Shown: positions 9,403 to 21,492, counted from the stretch's first letter. The stretch: DNA of 64,000 nucleotides from Herbaspirillum sp. WKF16 (GCF_028993615.1 NZ_CP118632.1:3472001-3536000), one strand, 5' to 3'. Made by a program: numbers and translations. The notes: generated by a model not told the origin, from the sequence alone.

Positions 9403-10629
9403 ATGTCATCCAGCACCAGCAGCAGGCGACGCAGCGGGACCGGCGGCAAGCGGCGATGGGCCGCGCTGCTGGATTTGCTCAATCCGCTGTCGCTGTATCG
9501 CCAGCGTCCGGCGCGCCCCGAAGACCCGCCGCCGGAAGAGCTGATCGGCAAGGGCATGCGCTTCGTCAACCGCATCTACATGCTGCGCGCCATCGGCCTG
9601 GGCATCGGCTTTTTCTGCGTGGCGGCCGGCTTCGTGCAGAACCCGGTCGGCTGGCCGCTGTGGGCGCTGCTGGTATTGCACGGCTTCATCTGGCCGCACC
9701 TGGCGCGCCACTGGGCCCTGCGCTGCGAAATCCCCTATCGCGCCGAACGGCGCAACCTGGTGATCGACGCCGGCTTCGGCGGCTTCTGGATCGCCGCCAT
9801 GCACGGCAACCTGGTGCCCAGCGTGGTGATCATCTCCATGCTCTCGATGGACAACATCGCCGCCGGCGGCGTGCGCCTGTTCATGCGCGGCGTGTACGCC
9901 AGCCTGGCCTGCTTCGCGCTGGGCTGGCTGGCGCTGGATTTCCGCTTCATGCCGCAATCCGACCTGGCCACCATCGCGGCCTGCGTGCCGATGATGGTGC
10001 TCTACCCGCTGGCGCTGGGCAAGTCGACCTACGACATCTCCAAGAAGCTGGCCGACCGTTCCCGCGAATTCGAAATCGTCAGCCAGACCGACGGCTTGAC
10101 CCGGCTGTTCAACCGCCGCTACTGGGAAAGCCTGCTGATCGAGGAGTTCGGCCGCTGCCGGCGCAATCTCGGGCGCAGCGGCAACGAGGCTTGCCTGCTG
10201 TTGCTCGACATCGACCACTTCAAGCGCATCAACGATACCCACGGCCACCTGGTGGGCGACGAGGTGCTGCGCAATTTCGCGGGGCTGCTGCGCGCCAGCC
10301 TGCGCGAGGACGACCTGATCGGGCGCTACGGCGGCGAGGAGTTCGTGATCATCCTGCCCGCCACGCCGGTGGCCGACGCCCGCCTGCTGGCGCAGCGCCT
10401 GATCGACGACGTGCGCCGCCAGCCGCACGGCTCCGCCGGCCTGTGGGGTTGCACGCTGAGCATCGGGCTGGTGCCGTTCACTCCCGACATGGACGCCCAC
10501 TACGTCTGGCTGCAACGCGCCGACCACGCCATGTACTGCGCCAAGGAAAGAGGACGCGACCGCCTGGTCGAGTGGGATGCCGGCATGCGCCGCGCGCAAC
10601 AGGAGGCCGGCAGCGCACAGCCCGCTTGA
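9403..10629 (+). CDS. MASE2-GGDEF diguanylate cyclase
   Basis: This 408-residue inner-membrane enzyme makes cyclic di-GMP from two GTP. The N-terminal half contains a MASE2 membrane sensor (about 55-190, beginning NRIYMLRAIGLGIGF), the type found in E. coli DgcC/AdrA, which stimulates cellulose synthesis. The C-terminal GGDEF domain has the active form GGEEF, and an intact inhibitory I-site RxxD (REDD) lies five residues upstream, so product inhibition is expected. Start: ATG at 9403 behind AAGAG. An upstream in-frame extension to 9235 looks non-coding. No cellulose genes are visible in the window, so the target pathway is unknown. Confidence 0.9.
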   Translation: MSSSTSSRRRSGTGGKRRWAALLDLLNPLSLYRQRPARPEDPPPEELIGKGMRFVNRIYMLRAIGLGIGFFCVAAGFVQNPVGWPLWALLVLHGFIWPHLARHWALRCEIPYRAERRNLVIDAGFGGFWIAAMHGNLVPSVVIISMLSMDNIAAGGVRLFMRGVYASLACFALGWLALDFRFMPQSDLATIAACVPMMVLYPLALGKSTYDISKKLADRSREFEIVSQTDGLTRLFNRRYWESLLIEEFGRCRRNLGRSGNEACLLLLDIDHFKRINDTHGHLVGDEVLRNFAGLLRASLREDDLIGRYGGEEFVIILPATPVADARLLAQRLIDDVRRQPHGSAGLWGCTLSIGLVPFTPDMDAHYVWLQRADHAMYCAKERGRDRLVEWDAGMRRAQQEAGSAQPA

Positions 10630-10697
10630 AGTGAATCGGGACGAAGGCTGCGCGCGCAGCCGAGGATGGGAGCCGGGACGACGAAACCGGTGGACGC

Positions 10698-10751
10698 AAA
10701 AAAGGCCGATGTTTTCGGGGCCGCCACGAGACCACTGTGAAAACATCGACC
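10698..10751 (-). terminator. Rho-independent terminator for the small membrane protein gene
   Basis: Read on the minus strand, a 13-bp stem (10751-10739 pairing with 10716-10704, one G-T wobble) encloses a GC-rich 22-nt loop and is followed by six T (10703-10698). It lies about 120 nt beyond the stop codon at 10875. It supports a discrete minus-strand transcript from this locus. Confidence 0.75.
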
Positions 10752-10874
10752 TAGGGAAATCAAGGGCGGAGCGATCGGCGGTCAGTGATAGGGCTTTTCC
10801 CACCAGGAAAAAGTCCCCCCGCCGATGCCCCTGCCACTGCCGCAACGAGCGGCAAAGCGGGCCGCAGAAGCCCG

Positions 10875-11057
10875 CTAAATTAGTACTGGCAGAGCCTCCA
10901 GTACTAAAAGCGCGAGCAGTGCGCCGAACACCGCGCCCACTGCCCTCATGCTGGTCCTGACGATGCGCGAGGCCACCGGCACCTCGCCGCAGAGCAGTAG
11001 CCCCGCCAGCGTCATCGGGATGAAGAACATCAGGTTGTTCATGATGATGTTAGGCAT
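10875..11057 (-). CDS. 60-residue hydrophobic membrane protein divergent from mgtA
   Basis: A short reading frame starts at the ATG at 11057 with GAGGAG placed 7 nt upstream, one of the best ribosome binding sites in the window, and a minus-strand terminator follows at 10698-10751. The product has two hydrophobic segments (about residues 6-22, ending LAGLLLCG, and about 38-58, VGAVFGALLALLVLEALPV) joined by a short basic loop. I recognise no family. It is transcribed away from the Mg2+-ATPase gene and shares its upstream region. A role in Mg2+ homeostasis, as with the small regulators MgtS or MgtR of enterobacteria, is only a guess from position; there is no clear sequence likeness. Confidence 0.6.
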   Translation of the reverse strand: MPNIIMNNLMFFIPMTLAGLLLCGEVPVASRIVRTSMRAVGAVFGALLALLVLEALPVLI

Positions 11058-11305
11058 GACGCGTCTCCTCATTCAGCCTTCTCATTCAAATTATTTACGG
11101 CCGGCCGCTGACTGGAAACTGCGCTGCCAGCCTTGCCCGGCGTGCTTTTTCTGGTTTGAGTATAGGCCGTGCCCCGCATAAGACAAGCATGCATTTCCGA
11201 CTATCGTTGCTGCATAGCAGCGTGATTTTTCCATGCGGCCACTATCCGCCCGCCGCAAGCCTGTGTTGCGGATGCACAAATTTTCGGCAACGCGGGCGAT
11301 TTGCC

Positions 11306-11335
11306 TTGACCCTGTTTTGAGCGCGAGCGTAGAAT
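11306..11335 (+). promoter_or_regulatory. Sigma-70 promoter for the mgtA leader
   Basis: TTGACC (11306-11311) and TAGAAT (11330-11335) are separated by 18 nt, close to consensus. Transcription would start near 11342, giving a leader of about 610 nt before the mgtA start codon. It lies 25-30 nt upstream of the first leader-peptide ATG. Confidence 0.65.
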
Positions 11336-11366
11336 TCGCCCGTTCTCATTTTTTGGAGTCCCTCTC

Positions 11367-11414
11367 ATGGGCACTTGTTCGGGTGACAGTTGTTGCCGGT
11401 CTATGACCGGTTAA
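11367..11414 (+). CDS. Candidate 15-residue cysteine-rich leader peptide
   Basis: The short frame reads MGTCSGDSCCRSMTG and stops at 11412-11414. GGAG (11355-11358) lies 8 nt before the ATG, and a good promoter lies just upstream. Three of 15 residues are cysteine, including a CC pair. A perfect hairpin (11396-11401 with 11405-11410) overlaps its last codons, and a second hairpin (11433-11438 with 11443-11448) follows directly, as expected if ribosome progress influences RNA folding. Leader peptides controlling Mg2+ transporters are known (MgtL in Salmonella, proline-rich), but this one is unlike them. Translation is not proven. Confidence 0.5.
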   Translation: MGTCSGDSCCRSMTG

Positions 11415-11775
11415 GCCTCGGCAAGCATTTCAGCAGGACTCCTCCTGCCGTCATCTTGCACCAGGCAGATGGCGGCATCCCGATGCCGGCAGCGCGGCCC
11501 AGTGACCTGGGCTTGTTTCTCCAGCGCCGCCGTTCAGGCATCGACATTCCCCACAACGACAGATCGACGATCGACCGCCGCAGACACGCCGTCACGGCGC
11601 CACGGCTCAATGTTTCGCTTGCCCTCCCGCGCTGCGCGCTGGAGGGCGATCCGGCTTGCGCCGTCGCAACCTGACGATACGCTGACAAGCAAGGCCACAG
11701 GTCTTGCCGGCCAGCGTCTGCCCGCGCCATCAGGCGCCGATGACAGGGGTTCCGCCCAACCGAGCGGAGGCTGCC

Positions 11776-11793
11776 ATGCAGGAAGATTTATGA
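11776..11793 (+). CDS. Candidate five-codon upstream ORF in the mgtA leader
   Basis: GGAGG (11766-11770) lies 5 nt before an ATG that encodes MQEDL and then stops. The stop overlaps the ATG of a second leader frame (ATGA at 11790-11793). So short a frame could only act through the act of translation, for example by coupling or by ribosome stalling. Confidence 0.3.
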   Translation: MQEDL

Positions 11794-11858
11794 AGACCCG
11801 ATGTTTGTCATCGATCCGTCAAGCACGCCCGTTACAGTCCCTGACGCGCGCGACCTGA
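11790..11858 (+). CDS. Candidate 22-residue second leader peptide upstream of mgtA
   Basis: The frame starts at the ATG at 11790, overlapping the previous five-codon frame by 4 nt and preceded by AGGAAG (11780-11785). It encodes a basic peptide beginning MKTRCLSSIRQ and ends at 11858, 97 nt before mgtA. Nothing similar is known to me. The overlap suggests translational coupling, so it may sense translation efficiency near the ATPase gene. Confidence 0.35.
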   Translation: MKTRCLSSIRQARPLQSLTRAT

Positions 11859-11955
11859 CGACGCCACGGCGATGCCCCGCTCCAACGCGGCGCCTCGAAC
11901 CAACAGCCGCTTCGCCCGACAGCATGGCGAAGCACACAAAGAAAAGAAGTACGCC

Positions 11956-14718
11956 ATGAATCTGAACCTGCTGAAAGAAACCTTCGTCAGCTTCATCCGC
12001 GCCCGCGGAATGGACCGCCACTTCCGGCGCCTCGGCATGGACATGTTCCGCAGCGCCCCGGTGACCAAGGAAGTGTCCCAGTCGCTGGCGCGCCAGCTGA
12101 CCGATGCCTCGCGCCATGAAGCGCACCAGCTGCTGCAAAGCCTGAACTCGCGCCAGGACGGCCTGACCGAGGCCGAAGCCGACGCCATCCGCGCCGAGAT
12201 CGGCCCCAACGAGGTCGAGCACGAGAAGCCGCTGACCTGGCCGGTGCACCTGTGGCACTGCTACAAAAACCCGTTCAACCTGCTGCTGACGCTGCTGGCC
12301 GCCGTCTCCTTCTACACCGAGGACATGAAGGCCGCCATCGTGATCGGCACCATGGTGGTGGTTTCCACCCTGCTGCGCTTCGTGCAGGAGGCGCGTTCCA
12401 ACACCGCCGCCGACAAGTTGAAGGCCATGGTCAGCAACACCGCCACGGTGATGCGCCACGACATGGTCGAGGAGATCGCCGCCGAGGCCCAGCGCTACTT
12501 CGACGTCACGCTGCATCCCAAGGGCGCGCGCCGCGTCGAGGTGCCGATCCGCAACCTGGTGCCGGGCGACATCGTGCTGCTCTCGGCCGGCGACATGATC
12601 CCGGCCGACATGCGCCTGCTGGCCGCCAAGGACCTGTTCGTGAGCCAGGCCGCGATGACCGGCGAATCGCTGCCGGTGGAGAAGTTCGTCACCCCCACCA
12701 ACATCGACGCCAGCAGCCCGCTGGAGCTGGACAACCTGTGCTTCATGGGCACCAACGTGGTCAGCGGCTCGGCCACCGGCGTGGTGCTGACCACCGGCAA
12801 GCGCACCTACTTCGGCGCCCTGGCCGAGCGCGTGACCGCCACCGACCGCTCGCCCACCGCCTTCCAGGCCGGCGTGAACAAGGTCAGCTGGCTGTTGATC
12901 CGCTTCATGCTGGTGATGACCCCGGTGGTGTTCTTCCTGAACGGCTTCACCAAGGGCGACTGGGTCGAGGCCTTCCTGTTCGGACTCTCGGTCGCGGTCG
13001 GCCTGACGCCGGAAATGCTGCCGATGATCGTCACCTCGACGCTGGCCAAGGGCGCCGTGGCGCTGTCGCGCAAGAAGGTGATCGTCAAGCGCCTGGACGC
13101 GATCCAGAACTTCGGCGCCATGGACGTGCTGTGCACCGACAAGACCGGCACCCTGACCCAGGACAAGATCTTCCTCGAACGCCATACCGACGTGCGCGGC
13201 GAACTCGACGATGAAGTGCTGCAATACGCCTACCTCAACAGCTACTACCAGACCGGCCTGAAGAACCTGCTGGACGTGGCGGTGCTGGAGCACGCCGAGC
13301 TGCAGCGCGAGATGTCGATCGCCCAGGCCTACCGCAAGGTCGACGAGATCCCCTTCGATTTCCAGCGCCGCCGGATGTCGGTGGTGGTGTCCGAACGCGA
13401 GGATCACCATGAGCTGATCTGCAAGGGCGCGGTCGAAGAGATCCTCTCGGTCTGCACCCGCGCCCGCCTGGACGGCCAGGTCGTACCGCTCACGCCGGAG
13501 CTGCTGGCCGAGATCCGCGAGACCACCGGCAGCCTCAACGCCGAAGGCCTGCGCGTGGTGGGCGTGGCGGCCAAGGACCTGCCGCCGACCAAGGAGGTCT
13601 ACAGCCTGGCCGACGAGTCGGACCTGGTGCTGATCGGCTACATCGCCTTCCTCGACCCGCCGAAGGAATCGACCGCGCCGGCCCTGGCCGCGCTGCGCTC
13701 GCACGGCGTCACGGTCAAGATCCTGACCGGCGACAATGAGCTGGTGACCGCCAAGATCTGCCGCGAGGTCGGCCTGGAAGTGGACGGCATGCTGCTCGGT
13801 TCGCACGTCGAGAAGATGAGCGACGAGGAACTGGCGCAGGCGGCCGAACGCGTCACCGTGTTCGCCAAGCTCTCGCCGGCGCACAAGGAACGCATCGTGC
13901 GCGTGCTGCACGACAAGGGCCACGTGGTCGGCTTCATGGGCGACGGCATCAACGACGCCCCGGCGCTGCGCGCGGCCGACATCGGCATCTCGGTGGACAC
14001 CGCGGTCGACATCGCCAAGGAGGCGGCCGACCTGATCCTGCTGGAAAAGAGCCTGATGGTGCTGGAAGAAGGCGTGCTGGAAGGCCGCAAGACCTTCGCC
14101 AACATGCTCAAGTACATCAAGATGACGGCCAGCTCGAACTTCGGCAACGTGTTCTCGGTCCTGATCGCCAGCGCCTTCCTGCCCTTCCTGCCGATGCTGC
14201 CGCTGCATCTGCTGGTGCAGAACCTGCTGTACGACGTGTCGCAGATCTCCATCCCCTTCGACAACGTCGACAAGGAGTTCCTGGAAAAGCCGCAGCGCTG
14301 GGACGCGGAAGACATCGGCCGCTTCATGGTGTTCTTCGGTCCGATCAGCTCGATCTTCGACGTCTCGACCTTCGCCCTGATGTGGTACATCTTCGGCGCC
14401 AGCTCGCCGGAACACCAGACGCTGTTCCAGTCCGGCTGGTTCATCGAGGGCCTGCTGTCGCAGACGCTGATCGTGCACATGATCCGCACCAAGCGCATCC
14501 CGTTCTTCCAGAGCCGCGCCTCGTGGCCGCTCCTGGGCATGACGCTGGTGATCATGGCCATCGGCATCATCATCCCGATGTCGCCGCTGGCGCATTACTT
14601 CAAGCTGGAGGCGCTGCCGCTGTCCTACTTCCCGTGGCTGGCCGTGATCCTGCTGGCTTACGCGGTGCTGATCCAGGGCATGAAGAGCTGGTACGCCAAG
14701 CGCTACGGCTGGCAGTAA
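11956..14718 (+). CDS. mgtA: Magnesium-translocating P-type ATPase
   Basis: This 920-residue P3B-type ATPase imports Mg2+ across the inner membrane. Visible motifs are TGES in the actuator domain (about residues 235-238), the phosphorylation site CTDKTGT (about 394-400), TGDN (about 592-595) and the hinge GDGINDAP (about 661-668). Membrane segments lie around 100-140, 315-385 and six more at the C-terminus. The N-terminal cytoplasmic region matches MgtA/MgtB proteins, and the length is usual. Start: ATG at 11956; an upstream extension to 11872 lacks support. Expression is probably controlled through the long leader that precedes it. A terminator follows at 14743. Confidence 0.93.
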   Translation: MNLNLLKETFVSFIRARGMDRHFRRLGMDMFRSAPVTKEVSQSLARQLTDASRHEAHQLLQSLNSRQDGLTEAEADAIRAEIGPNEVEHEKPLTWPVHLWHCYKNPFNLLLTLLAAVSFYTEDMKAAIVIGTMVVVSTLLRFVQEARSNTAADKLKAMVSNTATVMRHDMVEEIAAEAQRYFDVTLHPKGARRVEVPIRNLVPGDIVLLSAGDMIPADMRLLAAKDLFVSQAAMTGESLPVEKFVTPTNIDASSPLELDNLCFMGTNVVSGSATGVVLTTGKRTYFGALAERVTATDRSPTAFQAGVNKVSWLLIRFMLVMTPVVFFLNGFTKGDWVEAFLFGLSVAVGLTPEMLPMIVTSTLAKGAVALSRKKVIVKRLDAIQNFGAMDVLCTDKTGTLTQDKIFLERHTDVRGELDDEVLQYAYLNSYYQTGLKNLLDVAVLEHAELQREMSIAQAYRKVDEIPFDFQRRRMSVVVSEREDHHELICKGAVEEILSVCTRARLDGQVVPLTPELLAEIRETTGSLNAEGLRVVGVAAKDLPPTKEVYSLADESDLVLIGYIAFLDPPKESTAPALAALRSHGVTVKILTGDNELVTAKICREVGLEVDGMLLGSHVEKMSDEELAQAAERVTVFAKLSPAHKERIVRVLHDKGHVVGFMGDGINDAPALRAADIGISVDTAVDIAKEAADLILLEKSLMVLEEGVLEGRKTFANMLKYIKMTASSNFGNVFSVLIASAFLPFLPMLPLHLLVQNLLYDVSQISIPFDNVDKEFLEKPQRWDAEDIGRFMVFFGPISSIFDVSTFALMWYIFGASSPEHQTLFQSGWFIEGLLSQTLIVHMIRTKRIPFFQSRASWPLLGMTLVIMAIGIIIPMSPLAHYFKLEALPLSYFPWLAVILLAYAVLIQGMKSWYAKRYGWQ

Positions 14719-14742
14719 GACCGCCGCCGCAGGCTGCAAGGC

Positions 14743-14777
14743 AAAAAAGGGTTGCCCCGATGGGCAACCCTTTTTTT
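14743..14777 (+). terminator. Rho-independent terminator of mgtA
   Basis: A stem GGGTTGCCC/GGGCAACCC with a CGAT loop is flanked by six A and seven T, so it should act in both directions. It lies 24 nt after the mgtA stop. Confidence 0.92.
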
Positions 14778-14921
14778 CATTCCGGGAAGCAATTCATTCC
14801 GGTTCAGGCCTGAGGCGCGCCGGCCGCTCAGGGATTTCCCGATGGTGCGGCGCGCCAGACGATTCTAAGCTGCGCACGCTGGCAAAACATCGAACGAACA
14901 AACTTGAACACGGGAAACGTC

Positions 14922-15173
14922 ATGCACAACAGCGGCAGTTGCGAGGGCACCTACAGGAGCGTGTCCGACGGCAAGATCTACCAGTACAAGGCGAGCTACC
15001 ACGGCGACGAATCGATCGCCTGGACCGCCAGCGTCAGCTGGGGCCAAACCCAGGCGCTGTCGCGCGTGGGGTCGATCTCGCACAACATCCTCTGCGGCCA
15101 TTCGCTGCAGGAACTGGTGCGCGCCCACGTCGTCGCCGCCATCCAGAACGCGCTCGGCGAGAACGCCGCCTGA
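14922..15173 (+). CDS. Conserved small hypothetical protein
   Basis: This is an 83-residue soluble protein with no signal peptide or membrane segment. It shows alternating strand-like patterns (YRSVSDGKIYQYKASYHGDE, then WTASVSWG) and a C-terminal helix (LQELVRAHVVAAIQNAL). Codon use matches neighbouring genes, which supports a real gene. I chose ATG 14922, preceded by GGGAA, over the in-frame TTG at 14904. It is convergent with the kinase gene that ends at 15200. I do not recognise the family. Confidence 0.65.
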   Translation: MHNSGSCEGTYRSVSDGKIYQYKASYHGDESIAWTASVSWGQTQALSRVGSISHNILCGHSLQELVRAHVVAAIQNALGENAA

Positions 15174-15199
15174 GCGGCGCGCCTGGTTCTTGCGCCGGT

Positions 15200-16324
15200 T
15201 CAGCGGCGCGGAATCCGGACCGTAAACACCGTCTGCGCCTCGCCGTCCGACCTCACCCCAATCTCGCCGCCATGCGCGGCAACCACCTGCTGGGCGATGT
15301 ACAGCCCCAGCCCCAGGCCCTCGTTGCGACCATAGACGCGCTCGCCGCCGCGGAAGGGATCGAAGATGTTGGGCAGCACCTGCGCCGGAATCACGCCCTC
15401 GTTGGCCACCGTCAGCGCCAGCCATTGCTCGTCGCGGCCATCGATGCCGATGCGCACCGGCCGGCCCGGCGTGCCGTGCTGCAGGGCGTTGCCCAGCAGG
15501 TTGGCGGCCACCTGGCCGAGACGGTCGGCGTCCCAGTGGCCGGCGTCCTCGCCCTGGATCTTGCGTTCGATCACGCAGTCGGGATAGGTCGCCTGGTACT
15601 CCTGCACCACCCGCTCGACCACCTCGCCCAGGCGCGCGCTCTCGCGCGTGAGCCCAATGCCGCCGGCCAGCCGCGCGCGCGCCAGGTCGAGCATGTTCTC
15701 GATCAGCTTGGCCATGCGCTTGCTGCTGTTGATGATCTGCTGCGAGGCCTTCTGCGCCACTTCCTCGCGATAGGTCCGCTGCAGCAGCGTGGCCGCCATC
15801 AGCACCGCGCCCAGCGGGTTGCGCAGGTCGTGGCCGAGAATGGCGACGAACATCTCGTTCAGGCGCAGCGTCTCGGTGCGCTCGCGCAGCTCCAGCGCCA
15901 GCTGCTGCTTCTGGCGGTACAGCTGGAAGAACACCTCGGCCTTGTTGCGCAGGATATGCGGTTCGATCGGCTTGTAGAGAAAATCCACCGCGCCGGTTTC
16001 GTAGCCCTTGAACATGCGGCGCTCGTCGCGCATGCCGGCCGTCACGAAGATCAGCGGAATATTGCGGGTGCGCTCGCTGCCGCGGATCAGTTCGGCCAGC
16101 TCGAAACCGTCCATGACCGGCATCTGCACGTCGATGAAGGCCAGCGCCACCTCATGCACCAGCAACAGCTCCAGCGCCTCGAAACCCGAACGCGCCACCA
16201 GCAGCTCGACGTCGTCGCGCTGCAGCAGCGCCGACAGCGCCAGCAGATTTTCCTCGAGATCGTCCACCAGCAGGAATTTGACCCGCGGCAGTTCCATCCC
16301 CTTGTCGTTGTTACTCACCTGCAT
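15200..16324 (-). CDS. Response regulator-histidine kinase hybrid (REC-HisKA-HATPase)
   Basis: This 374-residue cytoplasmic protein has an N-terminal receiver domain (about 14-130; phospho-acceptor Asp in FIDVQMPVMDG) fused to a histidine kinase with H-box ILGHDLRNPLG (about residue 163), N-box NLLGNALQHG and G-box GLGLGLY. No membrane segment is seen. It is the last gene of a four-gene operon (hybrid kinase, cheR, cheB, this kinase), and its start overlaps the cheB stop by 14 nt. It probably receives phosphate through its receiver domain from the large hybrid kinase; the output is unknown. Confidence 0.9.
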   Translation of the reverse strand: MQVSNNDKGMELPRVKFLLVDDLEENLLALSALLQRDDVELLVARSGFEALELLLVHEVALAFIDVQMPVMDGFELAELIRGSERTRNIPLIFVTAGMRDERRMFKGYETGAVDFLYKPIEPHILRNKAEVFFQLYRQKQQLALELRERTETLRLNEMFVAILGHDLRNPLGAVLMAATLLQRTYREEVAQKASQQIINSSKRMAKLIENMLDLARARLAGGIGLTRESARLGEVVERVVQEYQATYPDCVIERKIQGEDAGHWDADRLGQVAANLLGNALQHGTPGRPVRIGIDGRDEQWLALTVANEGVIPAQVLPNIFDPFRGGERVYGRNEGLGLGLYIAQQVVAAHGGEIGVRSDGEAQTVFTVRIPRR

Positions 16325-16955
16325 TCCTTTCTCCCTGTACGCCCGTCGCGCCCAATGTTCCCAATGAACGCAGCAGATCGGCGATCTGTCCGAGCGTCAG
16401 TACGTAATCGATATTGCCAAGCGCGAGCGCCTGTTCCGGCATGTAGGGGACTTGCGCCTCCTGCGGATCCTGCACCACCGCCACGCCGCCGGCGCGACGG
16501 ATGGCCTGCAGCCCGGCCGCGCCGTCCTGGTTGCCGCCGGTCAGCAGCACACCCAGCAGGCGTTCGCCGTAGATGTCGGCGGCGGACTCGAACAGCACGT
16601 CGATCGCCGGGCGCGAGAAATTCACCGCCTCGTCGTTCGACATCGCCAGGATGGGCTCGCCCGGCGCGCCATCCACCAGCAGGTGGTAGTCCGGCGGCGC
16701 GAAATAGATGACCCCGGCCAGCGCCGGCTCCTTGTCCTGCGCCTCGCGCACCGGCTGGGCGCACTTGGCGGCGAAGATCTGCGGCAGCAGGCTGGGCCGC
16801 TCGCGCGGGATGTGCAGCACCACCATGGTCGCCGCCGCGGCGCCGGAGCGCAGCGCCGGCAGGATTTCCGACAGCGCCTCGACGCCGCCGGCGGAGGCGC
16901 CGATCACGACCGCCGCGATATCGCGGCCGGCCAGGGAAGGGGCAGGCGCAATCAC
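16311..16955 (-). CDS. CheB-type protein-glutamate methylesterase, catalytic domain only
   Basis: This 214-residue protein corresponds to the CheB methylesterase/deamidase domain without the usual receiver domain. The Ser-His-Asp triad is visible in GASAGG, LHIPRE and GGNQDGA. Start: GTG at 16955, overlapping the cheR stop codon (GTGA), which implies translational coupling. Without a receiver domain it cannot be phospho-activated in cis. In this kinase-CheR-CheB-kinase setting its substrate is probably not a classical chemoreceptor, since none is encoded nearby. Confidence 0.88.
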   Translation of the reverse strand: MIAPAPSLAGRDIAAVVIGASAGGVEALSEILPALRSGAAAATMVVLHIPRERPSLLPQIFAAKCAQPVREAQDKEPALAGVIYFAPPDYHLLVDGAPGEPILAMSNDEAVNFSRPAIDVLFESAADIYGERLLGVLLTGGNQDGAAGLQAIRRAGGVAVVQDPQEAQVPYMPEQALALGNIDYVLTLGQIADLLRSLGTLGATGVQGERNAGE

Positions 16956-17776
16956 AGCGGCCCCTTCTTCTGGAAAATACGGTCCTCGCGCACCACCTCG
17001 TTGAAGGCGCCGGCATGGGAGGAGAAGCGCAGCGACTCCTTCGAACCCAGCCCGAGGAAGCCCTTGCGGCACAGCGAATCGCGGAACAAGCCCAGCGCAC
17101 GCTCCTGCAGCTGGCGGTTGAAATAGATCAGCACGTTGCGGCACGACACCAGGTGCATCTCGGCGAAGACGCTGTCGGTGGCCAGGCTGTGGTCCGAGAA
17201 CACCACATGCTTGCGCAGCGACTTGTCGAACACGGCCGCGCCGTAGGCTGCCGTATAGTAATCGGAAAGCGAGGTCGTGGCGCCGGACTTTTGGTGATTG
17301 CTGGTGAAGCCGGCGATGCGCTCCAGGTCGTACACCCCGGCCTCGGCCTTCTTCAAGGCCGCCTGGTTGATGTCGGTGGCGTAGATCAGGCTGCGTTCCA
17401 GCAAGCCTTCCTCGCGCAGCAGGATCGCCAGCGAATACACCTCTTCGCCGCCGCTGCAGCCGGCGACCCAGATCTTCAGCGAGGGATAGGTGCGCAGCAG
17501 CGGCACCACCTTCTCGCGCAGCGAGAGGAAGTAGCTCGGATCGCGGAACATCTCGCTGACCTGCACCGTCAGGTAATCCATCAGCGCCGGGAACACCGTG
17601 GGATCGTGCAGCACCTTGTCCTGCAGCTGCGACAGCGTGGCGCAGCCGAAGCGGCCCAGCGCCGTGCCCAGGCGGCGCTTGAGGGAGGCGCCGGCGTAGC
17701 CGCGGAAGTCGCAGTGGTACTTGAGATAGATCGCATCCAGCAACAGCTGCATCTCGATGTCGAAGTGCTTGCTCAT
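16952..17776 (-). CDS. CheR-type protein-glutamate methyltransferase
   Basis: This 274-residue SAM-dependent methyltransferase has the CheR N-terminal helical domain (about 1-70) and a catalytic domain. The SAM-binding motif is IWVAGCSGGEE (about residues 107-117), and ATDIN and the CRNVLIYF motif follow. The conserved TxxxS/T-E-F-R substrate-loop region appears as VQVSEMFRDP. It lies 8 nt after the large hybrid kinase and overlaps cheB by 4 nt. The pair resembles stress-signalling CheR/CheB modules rather than the flagellar cluster. Confidence 0.9.
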   Translation of the reverse strand: MSKHFDIEMQLLLDAIYLKYHCDFRGYAGASLKRRLGTALGRFGCATLSQLQDKVLHDPTVFPALMDYLTVQVSEMFRDPSYFLSLREKVVPLLRTYPSLKIWVAGCSGGEEVYSLAILLREEGLLERSLIYATDINQAALKKAEAGVYDLERIAGFTSNHQKSGATTSLSDYYTAAYGAAVFDKSLRKHVVFSDHSLATDSVFAEMHLVSCRNVLIYFNRQLQERALGLFRDSLCRKGFLGLGSKESLRFSSHAGAFNEVVREDRIFQKKGPL

Positions 17777-17784
17777 GCTTTCCC

Positions 17785-21297
<3,513 letters not shown>

Positions 21298-21492
21298 GGC
21301 GCGCTCCGTTCTTGGAATCGTAATGGCTGAGCTGTGGGGGCTGCGGCTCCCCCTCCCCTGGGCATTGCTGTCCAGCAAAAATCACTGATTATACTTTGGC
21401 ATCACTATCGCCGGAGCCCCCGTTCGCGGCGCCCGGACCCGGCTTGTGACAGGAAAGCCGGGCGCCGGTTCACCCCGGCCCTGCTGCCCCGC

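Noticed and set aside
11336..11955. Known metal riboswitch (M-box or yybP-ykoY type) in the mgtA leader
   Set aside because: I could not identify the conserved loop sequences of either class by eye. An Infernal search with the Rfam models would decide; a significant hit would overturn this.
11788..14739. A 983-codon open frame antisense to mgtA
   Set aside because: It is low-complexity (Gln/His/Arg/Ala-rich), a typical mirror of GC-rich codon bias in the real gene on the other strand; all P-type ATPase motifs are in the plus-strand frame.
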